Counted from the stretch's first letter, positions 17,677 to 26,692 are shown. The stretch is DNA of 64,000 nucleotides from PALSA-911 sp963839645 (GCA_963839645.1 CAWIVZ010000008.1:930001-994000), one strand, 5' to 3'. Notes: a model not told the origin generated them from the letters alone. Numbers and translations: made by a program.

Positions 17677-18576
17677 ATGACACTGCCTTGGGACGACCTG
17701 CAAAGCTTCCTCGCCATTGCCCGCCACGGCACGCTGTCCGCCGCTGCCCGCGCGCTGGGAGTGCGGCAGACGACCATGGGCCGCCGCCTGGCCGGGATGG
17801 AGACGCGCGCCGGCGCCCGGCTGCTGGCGAAGACGCCGACCGGCTACCTGCTGACGCCGGCGGGCGAGGCCATCCTCGCCCATGTCGAGCGGATCGAGGC
17901 GGAGGCGCTTGCGGTGGAGCGCCGCATCACCGGGCGCGACATCCGCCTGGAAGGCGTGGTGCGGGTGACGACGATCGAGATCCTGGCTGTGGAGTTGCTG
18001 ACGGAGGCGTTCGCCCGGCTGCAGCGCGAGCATCCCGGCATCGTGCTGGAAGTCGCCACCGACGCGCGCAGCCTGAGCCTGACGCGGCGGGAGGCGGACA
18101 TCGCGCTGCGGCTCGCACGGATCACCCAGAACGACCTGGCGGTGCGCAAGGTCGGCGCGCTGGGCTTCGGCGTTTATGCGTCGGCCGAGTATCTCGATCG
18201 GCACGGTGCGCCGGATCTCGCGGCGGGAGCGCCGGGACATACGACGATCCTCAATCCGTCGGAGGCGATGGGACTGGTGGAGATGGCCTGGTTCGCGGGG
18301 CTGACGCAGCAGGCGCGCCCGGCGGTTCGCCACAACAGCCGCTACGGGCAGCGTGCGGCCGCCCGGGCCGGCATGGGGCTGGCGGTGCTGTCGCGCTTCA
18401 TGGGGGACGGCACGGGACTGGTGCGCCTGGCCACGCCGGCGCCGGCGCCGGTGCGGGAGATCTTCCTGGCGGTGCACAATGACATCCGCCACACGCCGCG
18501 CATCCGCGCGGTGACGGACGCCATCGCCGCGTCGGTGCGCGCCGAAGCCGGCCGGCTCGCGCCGCCGGACGCGTGA
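17677..18576 (+). CDS. LysR-type transcriptional regulator
   Basis: 299 aa with an N-terminal winged helix-turn-helix (DLQSFLAIARHGTLSAAARA, recognition region ALGVRQTTMGRRLAGMETRAG) and a C-terminal substrate-binding domain starting near residue 90. It is divergently transcribed from the DoxX - DODA dioxygenase - FMN reductase operon. The palindrome in the gap makes this operon the probable target. Its effector could be a phenolic or quinone compound, by analogy with similar loci; this is inference. Confidence 0.92.
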   Translation: MTLPWDDLQSFLAIARHGTLSAAARALGVRQTTMGRRLAGMETRAGARLLAKTPTGYLLTPAGEAILAHVERIEAEALAVERRITGRDIRLEGVVRVTTIEILAVELLTEAFARLQREHPGIVLEVATDARSLSLTRREADIALRLARITQNDLAVRKVGALGFGVYASAEYLDRHGAPDLAAGAPGHTTILNPSEAMGLVEMAWFAGLTQQARPAVRHNSRYGQRAAARAGMGLAVLSRFMGDGTGLVRLATPAPAPVREIFLAVHNDIRHTPRIRAVTDAIAASVRAEAGRLAPPDA

Positions 18577-18595
18577 GACGGCGGCGCGGGCGCCT

Positions 18596-19429
18596 TTAAT
18601 AGCTCAGCCGCGCCACCGCGCGCAGTTCCTCGGGCGTGGCGGTGCCGAAGCCGAAGAATTCCAGATAGGCCGGGATCATTTCGAACAGCATGTCCGTGCC
18701 GACCTGTACCGTGCAACCCTTGGCCCTGGCGGCGCGCAGCAGCGGGGTGAATTCCTGCTTCATGACGACCTCGCCCACGAAGGTATCCGGCGAAATCCTG
18801 GCGACGTCGACGGGCAGCGGATCGTCTTCCTTCATGCCGAGCGGCGTGGCGTTGACGACGATGCCGTAGCCGCCCGGGTCCTTCGATCCGAGGCTGATGC
18901 GCAAGGCCGGATAATGCTGTTGCAATCGCTGGCCGAGCGCCTCGGCCGCGGCGGGTGCGGCGTCGAACAGCCCCATGGACGCGATCCCGGCGGCGGCCAG
19001 GGAGGCGGCGATGGCGGAGCCGACGCCGCCGGCGCCGATCACCAGGGCGCTGGCCCCGGCGATCGTGCGGCCCTTGCGCGCGACGCCGCGCACGAAACCG
19101 GCGCCGTCGAACATGTCGCCGAGCAGGGTTCCGTCCGCCCGGCGCAGGATTGCGTTGCAGGCGCCGGCGATCTTCGCCGTGGTGGAAAGCTCGTCCACCA
19201 GGCCGGCCGTGGTCACCTTGTGCGGCATGGTGATCAGCGCGCCGTGCAGGTTCCTGATCCGAAACAGCGGCCGCAGGATTTGCGCGTAGTCGGCCGCCTC
19301 CACGCCCAGCGGCACGACCACCGCCTCGATCCCCTGCTGTTCGAACCAGGGATTGTAGATCATCGGCGCCTTGAAGGCCTCGGTGGGCCAGCCGATATGC
19401 GCGATGACCCGGGTACGGCCGGTGATCAT
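18596..19429 (-). CDS. Shikimate/quinate dehydrogenase family protein
   Basis: 277 aa of the AroE family. The substrate domain has TMPHKV with the catalytic lysine, the cofactor domain has GAGGVGSAIAASLAAAG, and NATPLGM is conserved. It oxidises shikimate or quinate with NAD(P). As the last gene of a pcaHG and 3-dehydroshikimate dehydratase operon, it is more likely a catabolic shikimate or quinate dehydrogenase than the biosynthetic AroE. The N-terminal substrate loop differs from the usual S-x-S-P of AroE, which fits a specialised paralogue. ATG at 19427-19429. Confidence 0.87.
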   Translation of the reverse strand: MITGRTRVIAHIGWPTEAFKAPMIYNPWFEQQGIEAVVVPLGVEAADYAQILRPLFRIRNLHGALITMPHKVTTAGLVDELSTTAKIAGACNAILRRADGTLLGDMFDGAGFVRGVARKGRTIAGASALVIGAGGVGSAIAASLAAAGIASMGLFDAAPAAAEALGQRLQQHYPALRISLGSKDPGGYGIVVNATPLGMKEDDPLPVDVARISPDTFVGEVVMKQEFTPLLRAARAKGCTVQVGTDMLFEMIPAYLEFFGFGTATPEELRAVARLSY

Positions 19430-19456
19430 GGCGCGGCGGAGCCCAGGGGGGCGGGG

Positions 19457-20077
19457 TCAGACATCGAAGAACACCGTTTCGTTTTCGCCCTGCAGGTGGA
19501 TGTCGAAGACATAGACGGTCTGGCCGTCCCGAGCTTCCCGCCGGGCGATCAGGGTCTGGCGGCGCTGCGGCTGCTCGATGATGTTCAGCACCGGATCGGC
19601 GGCGTTGGCGGCTTCCTCGTCGGAGAAATACATCCGCGTCTGCAGGCCGATATTGATGCCGCGCGCGACCAGCCAGAAGCTGACATGCGGCGCCATCGGC
19701 CTTGCGTGACGGCCTTCGACCGCGCCGGGCTTGATGGTTTCGAACCAGAAGAGACCGGTGGCGAAGTCGGTGCCGGCGCGCCCCCAGCCATGAAAGCCGG
19801 TGTCGAGCGGCCTGGCCTGGCGGTCCGCGGGGTGATCGTATTTGCCGGCGGCATTGGCCTGCCAGATCTCCAGCAGGATGTCCTTGCAGGCGTGGCCGGT
19901 GGCGTCGAACACGCGGCCCTCGATGCGGATACGCTCGCCCCGCGCGTCGGGGCCGGCGAGCACGTTGCCGTATTCGTGCTGGAAGATCTCAAAGCCGGCC
20001 TGGCGCGGGATCAGGCCGATATGGACATAGGGGCCGGCCGTCTGCGACGGCGTTTCCCGCAGGATCGTCTCGACCAT
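19457..20077 (-). CDS. pcaG: Protocatechuate 3,4-dioxygenase alpha subunit
   Basis: 206 aa, the normal PcaG length. TPSQTAGPYVHIGL at the N-terminus and GRVFDATGHACKDILLEIWQ are typical intradiol dioxygenase segments. The alpha subunit lacks the full iron ligand set, which the adjacent beta subunit provides; together they cleave protocatechuate to 3-carboxy-cis,cis-muconate. The ATG at 20075-20077 starts 1 bp after the pcaH stop, so translation is coupled. A longer frame to 20158 lies inside pcaH and is rejected. Confidence 0.93.
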   Translation of the reverse strand: MVETILRETPSQTAGPYVHIGLIPRQAGFEIFQHEYGNVLAGPDARGERIRIEGRVFDATGHACKDILLEIWQANAAGKYDHPADRQARPLDTGFHGWGRAGTDFATGLFWFETIKPGAVEGRHARPMAPHVSFWLVARGINIGLQTRMYFSDEEAANAADPVLNIIEQPQRRQTLIARREARDGQTVYVFDIHLQGENETVFFDV

Positions 20078-20078
20078 G

Positions 20079-20804
20079 TCAGTTTCCCTGCAACTTGTTT
20101 TCGAAAACCGTGGAGCGGCGGCCGCGCAGCACGATATCCCAGCGATAGGCCAGGGCATCGAGCGGCACCGCGGCGTTCATGTCCAGCGCCGCCACCAGAA
20201 GGGTGCGCGCCGCCGGGTCGGGAATGGTTTGCAGGATGGAATCGTGGGGGATCAGCGGATCGCCCTCGAAATACATCTGCGTGATCAGGCGTTGGGCAAA
20301 GCCGCTGCCGAAGACCGAGAAATGGATGTGCGCCGGCCGCCAGCTATTGACGTAGTTGCGGAACGGATAGGCGCCGGGCTTGACCGTGCGGAACACGTAA
20401 TAGCCGTCGGCATCGGTGATCATCCGGCCGCAGCCGCCGAAATTCGGGTCGATCGAGCCCAGATAGGTGTCGTTCTTATGGCGGTAGCGGCCGCTGGCAT
20501 TCGCCTGCCATACCTCCACCAGCGTGTTCGGCACGCCGCGGCCGTTTTCGTCCAGCACCCGGCCGTGCACGATGGTGCGCTCACCGATGGCGTCGGCGTC
20601 CTGGCGGTAGTTCAGCAGCAGGTCGTTGTCGTGCGGGCCGAGTTCGCCGTGGCCGAAGCGCGGACCGGTGACCTCCGACAGGGAGTTCTGCAGCGAGATC
20701 AGCGGCAGGCGCGGCGAGCGGGTGACGCTGGTCTTGTAGAAGGGCGTGAAGCCGGGCGGGTGCAGGCGGCGGTCGCGCTGGATGAATTCGGCATCCGGGA
20801 GCAT
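20079..20804 (-). CDS. pcaH: Protocatechuate 3,4-dioxygenase beta subunit
   Basis: 241 aa. All four Fe(III) ligands of intradiol dioxygenases are visible with canonical spacing: Y107 (ASGRYRHK), Y146 (PGAYPFRN), H159 and H161 (PAHIHFSV). With PcaG it opens the ring of protocatechuate. The ATG at 20802-20804 is preceded by AAAGGAAA. It follows the 3-dehydroshikimate dehydratase gene by 14 bp, giving the pathway order shikimate/quinate to 3-dehydroshikimate to protocatechuate to carboxymuconate within one operon. Confidence 0.95.
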   Translation of the reverse strand: MLPDAEFIQRDRRLHPPGFTPFYKTSVTRSPRLPLISLQNSLSEVTGPRFGHGELGPHDNDLLLNYRQDADAIGERTIVHGRVLDENGRGVPNTLVEVWQANASGRYRHKNDTYLGSIDPNFGGCGRMITDADGYYVFRTVKPGAYPFRNYVNSWRPAHIHFSVFGSGFAQRLITQMYFEGDPLIPHDSILQTIPDPAARTLLVAALDMNAAVPLDALAYRWDIVLRGRRSTVFENKLQGN

Positions 20805-20818
20805 GGCGTTTCCTTTGG

Positions 20819-22750
20819 CTAGAATTGCGGTGGAATGCGTCGGGCCTGGGCGGCCATCCGCACGGCGGCGTTGGCGGCGCCGAAGCCGGCATAGCCGTCG
20901 CGGCGTTCGGCGATCTCGAAGAAGAAGCGGTCGTGGAACGGTTCGGTGTAGGCGTGGCGGAACTCGCCCTGGGCATCCCGGTCGTAGAGCAGGCCGAGGC
21001 GTTCCAGTTCCGCCGCCACGTCATCCTCCAGGCCGAACCTGGCGGCGACGTCCTCGTAGTAATTGGCGGGAATGGCGAGTTTCGCCGCGCCGGATTGTTC
21101 CAGGCTGCCGGCGGAAGCGGCGGCGTTGGCGGAGGCGAAGGCGATGTGCTGGACGCCGGCGCCGGCGAAGGCGGAAACGAAACGGTTGGTGGCGGTTTCG
21201 CGCGCCTCGGACACGTTGAAGGTCAGGCGCACCGTGCCGGTGGGGCTGACCATCGCGCGGCTCTGGATCAGGCCGTACGGGTCCGGCAGATCCCATACCG
21301 GCTGCGGCTCCAGGCCGAACAGGGAGCGCCAGAACAGCACGAAGGTGTCCATGCGCCCGGCCGGCAGCGCCATCGCCAGATGGTCGATGGTGGTGAGGCC
21401 GGCGCCCTCCGCTTCCGTGGGCAGCAGGTTGAAATCATCCCGCCAGAATGTCTCGCCGGGCTCCTCGCGCGCCACCAGATAGACCAGCGTGCCGTCCGGG
21501 CCGCGCACCGCGGGGATGCGGCGTTCGCCCTCGCCGATCCGCTCGCGCCAGTCGGGGATCAGCAGGGCGCGGGCACGGGCCAGCACGCGGGCCGGGTCGT
21601 CCACCCGCAGCGCCATGGCGCAGACCGAGGGGCCGTGATGCTGGAAATGCTCCGACGCCGCGCTGTCCTGCTCGCTGTTCAGCACCAGGTTGATGTTGCC
21701 CTGGCGGTAGAGTTGCACGGATTTCGACTTGTGGCTTCCGGCATGGCGAAAGCCGAGACGGCGGAGGAAGCCGGCCAGTTCCTCGCCGGCGACCTCATCG
21801 ACGGCGAATTCGAGGAACTCGATGCCGCCCAGCTCCGCGAGACCGGGCAGAGGCTCGGCGCCGCCCGCCTGGGCTTCGGCCAGGATCAGCGAGCGCAGGC
21901 CGTCGCGCGCGATCATCCGGGCCGGGGCGGCACGAAAATCGTCGTTGAACACTTCCAGCGACAGCGGCCCCTGGTAGCCGCTGGCCAGCACCGCACGCAC
22001 GAAACCATCCACCGGCAGGTCGCCCTGGTAGGGGAAATTGCGGTGATGGCGGCTCCAGGACAGCACGTCCATCGACAGGCGTGGCGCATCGGCCAGCTGG
22101 ACGTAGAAGATGCGCTCGCCCGGAACATCCGCGATGCCGGCGGGATCGTCGTTCAATGCCAGGGTGTGGAAACTATCGACGATCAGGCCAAGCGCCGGAT
22201 GCGCCGCCTGCTGCACGATGCGCCAGGCGTGGTTCCACAGCCGCACGTGGCGGCCCCAGCACAGCGCCTCATAACCCACGCGCAGGCCCCTGCGGGCGGC
22301 GCGCTCGGCCATTTCCGCCAGGTCGGCGGCGGCGCGCGCATCGTCGTCCATCGCGCCGGCCAGGGTGTTGCTGCACACCAGAACAAGGTCGGTGCCGAGC
22401 GCCTGCATCACGTCGAACTTGCGCTCCGCGCGCTCCATGTTGCGGCGGCGCTGCGGCTCGGGCATGGCCTCGAAGTCGCGGAAGGGCTGGTAGATGTCGA
22501 TGGCGAGGCCGAGTTCCCCGGCGATGCGCCGGACATCCTCCGGCGAGCCGTCGAAACTCAGCAGATCGCTTTCCATGATCTCGACGCCGTCGAAGCCGAC
22601 CGTGGCGGCGGCCTCCAGCTTGTCCACCAGGGTGCCGCTGAGCGCGACGGTGGCGATGGATTTGCGCAACCGGCGCGGCGCCCCGATCGGCGGCTGGGAT
22701 GTTGCGGGCTGGGGCGTTGCTGGCTGGGGCAAGGGCCGGTCGTCCTGCAT
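20819..22750 (-). CDS. quiC: 3-dehydroshikimate dehydratase fused to a 4-hydroxyphenylpyruvate dioxygenase-like VOC domain
   Basis: 643 aa. Residues about 28-285 form an AP-endonuclease-2/xylose-isomerase-like TIM barrel (AAATVGFDGVEIMES, LIVDSFHTLAL, LSLEVFNDDFR). Residues about 305-643 form tandem vicinal-oxygen-chelate domains resembling HPPD, with DHLAMALP, QHIAFAS and FFFEIAERRDGYAGFG supplying the likely H, H, E metal ligands. This two-domain form is known from QuiC1-type 3-dehydroshikimate dehydratases. The enzyme converts 3-dehydroshikimate to protocatechuate, which fits pcaHG immediately downstream. It follows the ABC ATPase gene by 13 bp. Confidence 0.88.
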   Translation of the reverse strand: MQDDRPLPQPATPQPATSQPPIGAPRRLRKSIATVALSGTLVDKLEAAATVGFDGVEIMESDLLSFDGSPEDVRRIAGELGLAIDIYQPFRDFEAMPEPQRRRNMERAERKFDVMQALGTDLVLVCSNTLAGAMDDDARAAADLAEMAERAARRGLRVGYEALCWGRHVRLWNHAWRIVQQAAHPALGLIVDSFHTLALNDDPAGIADVPGERIFYVQLADAPRLSMDVLSWSRHHRNFPYQGDLPVDGFVRAVLASGYQGPLSLEVFNDDFRAAPARMIARDGLRSLILAEAQAGGAEPLPGLAELGGIEFLEFAVDEVAGEELAGFLRRLGFRHAGSHKSKSVQLYRQGNINLVLNSEQDSAASEHFQHHGPSVCAMALRVDDPARVLARARALLIPDWRERIGEGERRIPAVRGPDGTLVYLVAREEPGETFWRDDFNLLPTEAEGAGLTTIDHLAMALPAGRMDTFVLFWRSLFGLEPQPVWDLPDPYGLIQSRAMVSPTGTVRLTFNVSEARETATNRFVSAFAGAGVQHIAFASANAAASAGSLEQSGAAKLAIPANYYEDVAARFGLEDDVAAELERLGLLYDRDAQGEFRHAYTEPFHDRFFFEIAERRDGYAGFGAANAAVRMAAQARRIPPQF

Positions 22751-22763
22751 GGCGGGAGCGCTT

Positions 22764-23540
22764 TCAGTGCTGGGCCAGGATCTGGCCGAGGAAGTCGCGC
22801 GTGCGCTGGTGGGTGGGGTTGCGGAAGAAGGTTTCCGGATCGGCCTCCTCGACGATCGCGCCCTGGGCCATGAAGATCACCCGGTCGGCGACCTGCCTGG
22901 CGAAGCCCATTTCGTGCGTGACGCAGATCATGGTCATGCCGTCGCGGGCCAGGCCGACCATGGTGTCCAGCACTTCCTTGACCATCTCGGGGTCGAGTGC
23001 GGAGGTGGGTTCGTCGAACAGCATGACCTTGGGCTCCATGCAGAGCGCGCGGGCGATGGCAACGCGCTGCTGCTGGCCGCCGGAAAGCTGGGCGGGATAT
23101 TTGTCGGCCTGGTCGAGGATCTTCACCCGGTCCAGATAGCGGCGCGCATTGGCCTCGGCGGTGGATTTGTCGGCCCGGCGGGTGCGGATCGGCGCCAGCG
23201 TGCAGTTCTGCAGGATGGTCAGGTGCGGAAACAGGTTGAAGCTCTGGAACACCATGCCGACCTCGCGGCGGACGACATCGATGTTCTTGAGGCTGTCGCT
23301 GACCTCGGTGCCGTCCACCACGATGCGGCCCTTCTGGTAGGCCTCGAGATGGTTGATGCAGCGGATCAGTGTCGATTTACCGGACCCTGACGGGCCGCAG
23401 AGGACGATCTTCTCGCCTCTGCGGACCGACAGGCTGACCGATTTCAGCGCCTGGAAATTGCCGTACCATTTCTCCACCGCCTCCATTTGGATGAGCGGCG
23501 CCTCATCGGAGGCGAACTTCGGCGCTAGAGCTTGGGACAT
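22764..23540 (-). CDS. Polar amino-acid-type ABC transporter ATP-binding protein
   Basis: 258 aa with Walker A GPSGSGKSTL, signature LSGGQQQRVAIARAL, Walker B VMLFDEPTSALDPEM and the switch histidine in CVTHEMGF. This is the GlnQ/HisP-like class used by PAAT-family importers. With the two permeases and the binding protein immediately upstream it forms a complete importer. The downstream shikimate/protocatechuate genes suggest the ligand may be shikimate, quinate or a related acid rather than an amino acid, but that is inference. Confidence 0.93.
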   Translation of the reverse strand: MSQALAPKFASDEAPLIQMEAVEKWYGNFQALKSVSLSVRRGEKIVLCGPSGSGKSTLIRCINHLEAYQKGRIVVDGTEVSDSLKNIDVVRREVGMVFQSFNLFPHLTILQNCTLAPIRTRRADKSTAEANARRYLDRVKILDQADKYPAQLSGGQQQRVAIARALCMEPKVMLFDEPTSALDPEMVKEVLDTMVGLARDGMTMICVTHEMGFARQVADRVIFMAQGAIVEEADPETFFRNPTHQRTRDFLGQILAQH

Positions 23541-23563
23541 GGCAATTCCTCGGCGTTATGAGA

Positions 23564-24397
23564 TCAGGACACGACGAACGGCACGCCTTCGACGGCCTTC
23601 GGGAAGGTCGGCACGGGCACCTTCATCCATTTCGCGTAGGCCTTGGCCAGTTCGCCGTTGGCGATGATCTGGTCGATGAAGGCATTCGCCGCGGCGTTCA
23701 TCTCCTTGTCGCCGAGGCGGGTGCAGGCGCCGTTGTACAGGCGGGTGAACTCCAGCTTGTCCTCGTAGGTGTCGGGCTTGGAGGCATTCAGGCGCTGGAC
23801 ATAGAACATGTTGGCGCCCACCGCCTCCACCTGGCCGGACAGCAGCGCCTGCATGGTGGCGGCGTCGTCGTCGAAGCGGCGGATGGTGGTGCCTTCCGGC
23901 GCGCCCTTGGTGATCATCGTGTCCTGGACGCTGGACCGCGCCACGCCGATGACGAAGTTCTTCATGTCGGCATTGGTCTTGATCACCGCCGTCTTCGGCG
24001 CGACCAGGGTGATGATGTTGGCGACATAGGGCTTGCTGTACTGCACCGCCTTGGCGCGGTCCGGCAGCATCGCCATGGTGGCGAACAGGATGTCGACGCG
24101 CCCGGTGGTCAGGGCGGGAATGCGGTTGGCGACGGCGAGCGGGGAGAACTCGACCGCGACCCCGAGATAGGCCGCGAACAGCTTGCCGATATCGGCGTCG
24201 AAGCCTTCCTGCACGCCGCCGGCATCGACGAAGCCGAAGGGCGGGTTGTCGCCCTGGATGCCGATGACGACCTTGCCCTTCTTCTTGATGTCCGAAACGG
24301 TATCGGCAAGGGCAATCCGCGGCAGCAGGCCGGCGCCGAGGACCGCAACGCTGCCGGTGAGCAACCGGCGGCGATCGAGGCGGGGGAAGTGGGTCAT
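23564..24397 (-). CDS. PAAT-family ABC transporter periplasmic substrate-binding protein
   Basis: 277 aa. The N-terminus has DRRRLLTG followed by a hydrophobic stretch ending ALA, consistent with a Tat or Sec signal peptide. The mature SBP_bac_3 domain is recognisable by VVIGIQGDNPPFGFVD, GFDADIGKLFAAYLG and RVDILFATMAMLPDRAKAV. It captures the ligand in the periplasm for the adjacent permeases. The ATG at 24395-24397 is chosen; a longer open frame upstream runs into the permease gene. Confidence 0.92.
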   Translation of the reverse strand: MTHFPRLDRRRLLTGSVAVLGAGLLPRIALADTVSDIKKKGKVVIGIQGDNPPFGFVDAGGVQEGFDADIGKLFAAYLGVAVEFSPLAVANRIPALTTGRVDILFATMAMLPDRAKAVQYSKPYVANIITLVAPKTAVIKTNADMKNFVIGVARSSVQDTMITKGAPEGTTIRRFDDDAATMQALLSGQVEAVGANMFYVQRLNASKPDTYEDKLEFTRLYNGACTRLGDKEMNAAANAFIDQIIANGELAKAYAKWMKVPVPTFPKAVEGVPFVVS

Positions 24398-24431
24398 GGT
24401 CTGGTTTCCTCTGGAGTGTGAAAGGACGCGA

Positions 24432-25085
24432 TCACCGCGCGGCCGCGGCGAACCTGGCTTCCAGGCGGGCGCTGTAGAGCGACAGCGGCCAGCACAGGAA
24501 GAAGTACATGGCACCGACGATGCCGAACACGAGGATCGGCTTGAAGGTCTGGTTGGAAACGATCTGGCCGGCGCGAGCCAGCTCGATGAAGCCGACGATG
24601 GCGGCGAGCGAGGTGCCCTTGATCAGCTGCACCAGGTACCCGACCGTTGCCGGCTGGGCGATGCGCAGCGCCTGCGGCAGAACCACGTCCTTCATGCGCG
24701 AGACATAGTGCAGGCCGAGCGCGCTGGCGGCCTCCGACTGGCCCTTCGGCAGGGCCTGGATGGCGCCGCGCCAGATATCGCCCAGGAATGCGCTGGCATT
24801 CAGGGTGAAACCAATCGCCACCGCCGACCAGGCCGGCAGCCGCAGGCCGATCAGGCCGAGGCCGTAATACACCACGAACAGCTGCATCAGCAGCGGCGTG
24901 CCCTGGAACACCGCGATGTAGCCGGCGGTGATCCGGCGCAGCAGGGCGCTTTCGGCGGTGCGGCCGAGCGCCACCAGCAGGCCGACGACACCGCCGCCGG
25001 CGAAGGCGATCGCCGACAGCAGCAGGGTCCATTGCAGGCCGGTCAGCAGAAAGCCGAACTGGGCCCAGCCGAATTGATTGCTCAT
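24432..25085 (-). CDS. PAAT-family ABC transporter permease 1
   Basis: 217 aa (HisM/GlnP type) with about five membrane helices. The EAA loop is EAASALGLHYVSRMKDVVLPQA, shown here only by its core ASALGLHYVSRMKDVVLPQA, which contacts the ATPase. PLLMQLFVVYYGLG is typical of the family. The ATG at 25083-25085 lies 10 bp after the stop of permease 2; an 18-codon upstream extension is rejected. Confidence 0.92.
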   Translation of the reverse strand: MSNQFGWAQFGFLLTGLQWTLLLSAIAFAGGGVVGLLVALGRTAESALLRRITAGYIAVFQGTPLLMQLFVVYYGLGLIGLRLPAWSAVAIGFTLNASAFLGDIWRGAIQALPKGQSEAASALGLHYVSRMKDVVLPQALRIAQPATVGYLVQLIKGTSLAAIVGFIELARAGQIVSNQTFKPILVFGIVGAMYFFLCWPLSLYSARLEARFAAAAR

Positions 25086-25095
25086 GCCCCTGCCC

Positions 25096-25764
25096 CTAGC
25101 GCGTGGGATAGCTGAAGAAACGGCGGGAGATGACGGCAAAGCCGCTCATCAGGATCCACGACATCGCCAGATACATCAGCGTGATGGTGAAATAGACCTC
25201 GAAGCTGCGGAACGTGTCGCTTTCGATGCGCTGGGCGACCGAGGTGAGTTCGTAGGCCGACACCGACGAACAGATGCTGGTGGTGAGCGTCAGCAGAATG
25301 AACTGGCCGGTCAACGACGGATAGATCGCGCGCAGCGCCGGCTTCAGCACGATCAGGCGAAACACCTGCGCCTTGTGCAGGCCGAGCGCGAGCCCGGCCT
25401 CGGTCTGGCCCTTGTGGATGCTCTGTACCCCGCCGCGGATGATCTCGATCGCATAGGCGCCGCCGTTCAGGCCCAGCGCGATGATCGCCGTTACCGTCGG
25501 GTTCAGTTTCAGGCCGAGCTGCGGCAGGGCGAAGAACAGGAAGAAGATCTGCACCAGGAACGGCGTGTTGCGGATCAGCTCGATGAAGGCAATGGTCGCC
25601 GTGCGCAGGATCCAGATGTGGGAGGAGCGCGTAACCACCCCGCCAACGCCGATCGCCAAGGCCAGCGACATGCCGGCAAGCGCGAGGCCGAGCGTGCCGA
25701 GGCTGCCCCAGAGCAGGGCCGGCATATGGTCGTAGACGACGCTGAAATCGAGCTTGTTACCCAT
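25096..25764 (-). CDS. PAAT-family ABC transporter permease 2
   Basis: 222 aa with about five membrane helices, FIELIRNTPFLVQIFFLFF and the EAA-type loop EAGLALGLHKAQVFRLIVLK. It pairs with permease 1 to form the membrane channel. It is the first gene of the eight-gene leftward shikimate/protocatechuate operon, and its ATG at 25762-25764 faces the divergent TetR gene. The 166-bp gap between them should carry the operon promoter. Confidence 0.92.
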   Translation of the reverse strand: MGNKLDFSVVYDHMPALLWGSLGTLGLALAGMSLALAIGVGGVVTRSSHIWILRTATIAFIELIRNTPFLVQIFFLFFALPQLGLKLNPTVTAIIALGLNGGAYAIEIIRGGVQSIHKGQTEAGLALGLHKAQVFRLIVLKPALRAIYPSLTGQFILLTLTTSICSSVSAYELTSVAQRIESDTFRSFEVYFTITLMYLAMSWILMSGFAVISRRFFSYPTR

Positions 25765-25846
25765 TCCGACCCTCCTTCCCGCTTCGATCGGCCGGCTTGC
25801 CGCCGGCCCGTGGCGGCTGATGCCGCGCGGCTTGACCGGGTTAGTA

Positions 25847-25860
25847 AGTAAGCGTTTAAT
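25847..25860. promoter_or_regulatory. Candidate TetR operator, imperfect palindrome
   Basis: AGTAAGCGTTTAAT in the gap between permease 2 and the divergent TetR gene is an imperfect palindrome. It overlaps a TAAGTAAG direct repeat in an AT-richer stretch. It is the best operator candidate in this intergenic region, but the symmetry is only partial. Confidence 0.35.
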
Positions 25861-25930
25861 CCATGTCAACCGGTTTTTTACTTCCCCGCCAGGATTTCCT
25901 TTCGCCCTGCGGCCGTGTCAGAAGGCTCCG

Positions 25931-26632
25931 ATGCAGACCGTGAACGACGCCCCTGAAGCCAAAACGAAAGCGCCCAGGCGTGCCCGCGATTCGGAGGCGA
26001 CGCGCCAGGCGATCCTGGATGCCGCGCTGATCGAGTTTTCCGACAACGGGCTGAGCGGCGCGCGGGTGGACGCGATCGCGGCGCGCACCGGCACCAATGT
26101 CCGCATGATCTACTATTATTTCGCCAGCAAGGACGGGCTGTACCGGGCGGTGCTGGAACAATGCTACGCGGATATCCGCCAGGCCGAGACCGGGCTGCGG
26201 CTGGATGCCCTGCCGCCGGCCGAGGCGATGCGGCGGCTGGTGGAATTCGTGTTCGACTACCAGGAGGCGCATCCGCGGCTGACCCGGTTGGTCAGCATCG
26301 AGAACATCCATCACGGCGAGCACATCGCCCGTTCGGAGACGATCCGGGCGCTGAACGAGACGGCGATCACCACGGTCGCGGCGATCCTGGAGCGCGGCAA
26401 GCGCGCGGGCGTGTTTCAGGCCGAGGCGACCCCGATCGGGGTGCACCTGCTGATGACCTCGTTCTGCTTCTTCCGGGTGGCCAATCGCTACACGCTCGGC
26501 ACGGTGTTCGGCCAGGACCCGCTGTCGCCGGAATTGCGCGAGGGGCACCGGCGAATGATCGTGGCGGCGGTGCTGGGGTTCCTGCAGCACCCGGCCGAGA
26601 CGGCCGGCGGAAAGCGGGTCCGCTCGGCGTAG
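25931..26632 (+). CDS. TetR/AcrR family regulator of the shikimate/protocatechuate operon
   Basis: 233 aa with an N-terminal helix-turn-helix: TRQAILDAALIEFSDNGLSG, then IAARTGTNVRMIYYYFASKD, the classic TetR recognition helix and YYYF motif. The C-terminal domain resembles CerR/RutR-like ligand-binding domains. The ATG at 25931 is chosen over an upstream open frame that overlaps permease 2. Its divergent position suggests that it represses, or tunes, the eight-gene catabolic and transport operon. Confidence 0.88.
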   Translation: MQTVNDAPEAKTKAPRRARDSEATRQAILDAALIEFSDNGLSGARVDAIAARTGTNVRMIYYYFASKDGLYRAVLEQCYADIRQAETGLRLDALPPAEAMRRLVEFVFDYQEAHPRLTRLVSIENIHHGEHIARSETIRALNETAITTVAAILERGKRAGVFQAEATPIGVHLLMTSFCFFRVANRYTLGTVFGQDPLSPELREGHRRMIVAAVLGFLQHPAETAGGKRVRSA

Positions 26633-26645
26633 GCAAACGGGCGGC

Positions 26646-26669
26646 GGCCAGGGGCAGGCGCCCCCGGCC
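26646..26669. terminator. Stem-loop between convergent genes, possible terminator
   Basis: GGCCAGGGGC and GCCCCCGGCC pair with one mismatch around AGGC, just after the TetR stop. No T-tract follows, so termination is only suggested by the position between converging transcripts. Confidence 0.35.
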
Positions 26670-26692
26670 ATCCGGCCACATGCGGGGCGGGA

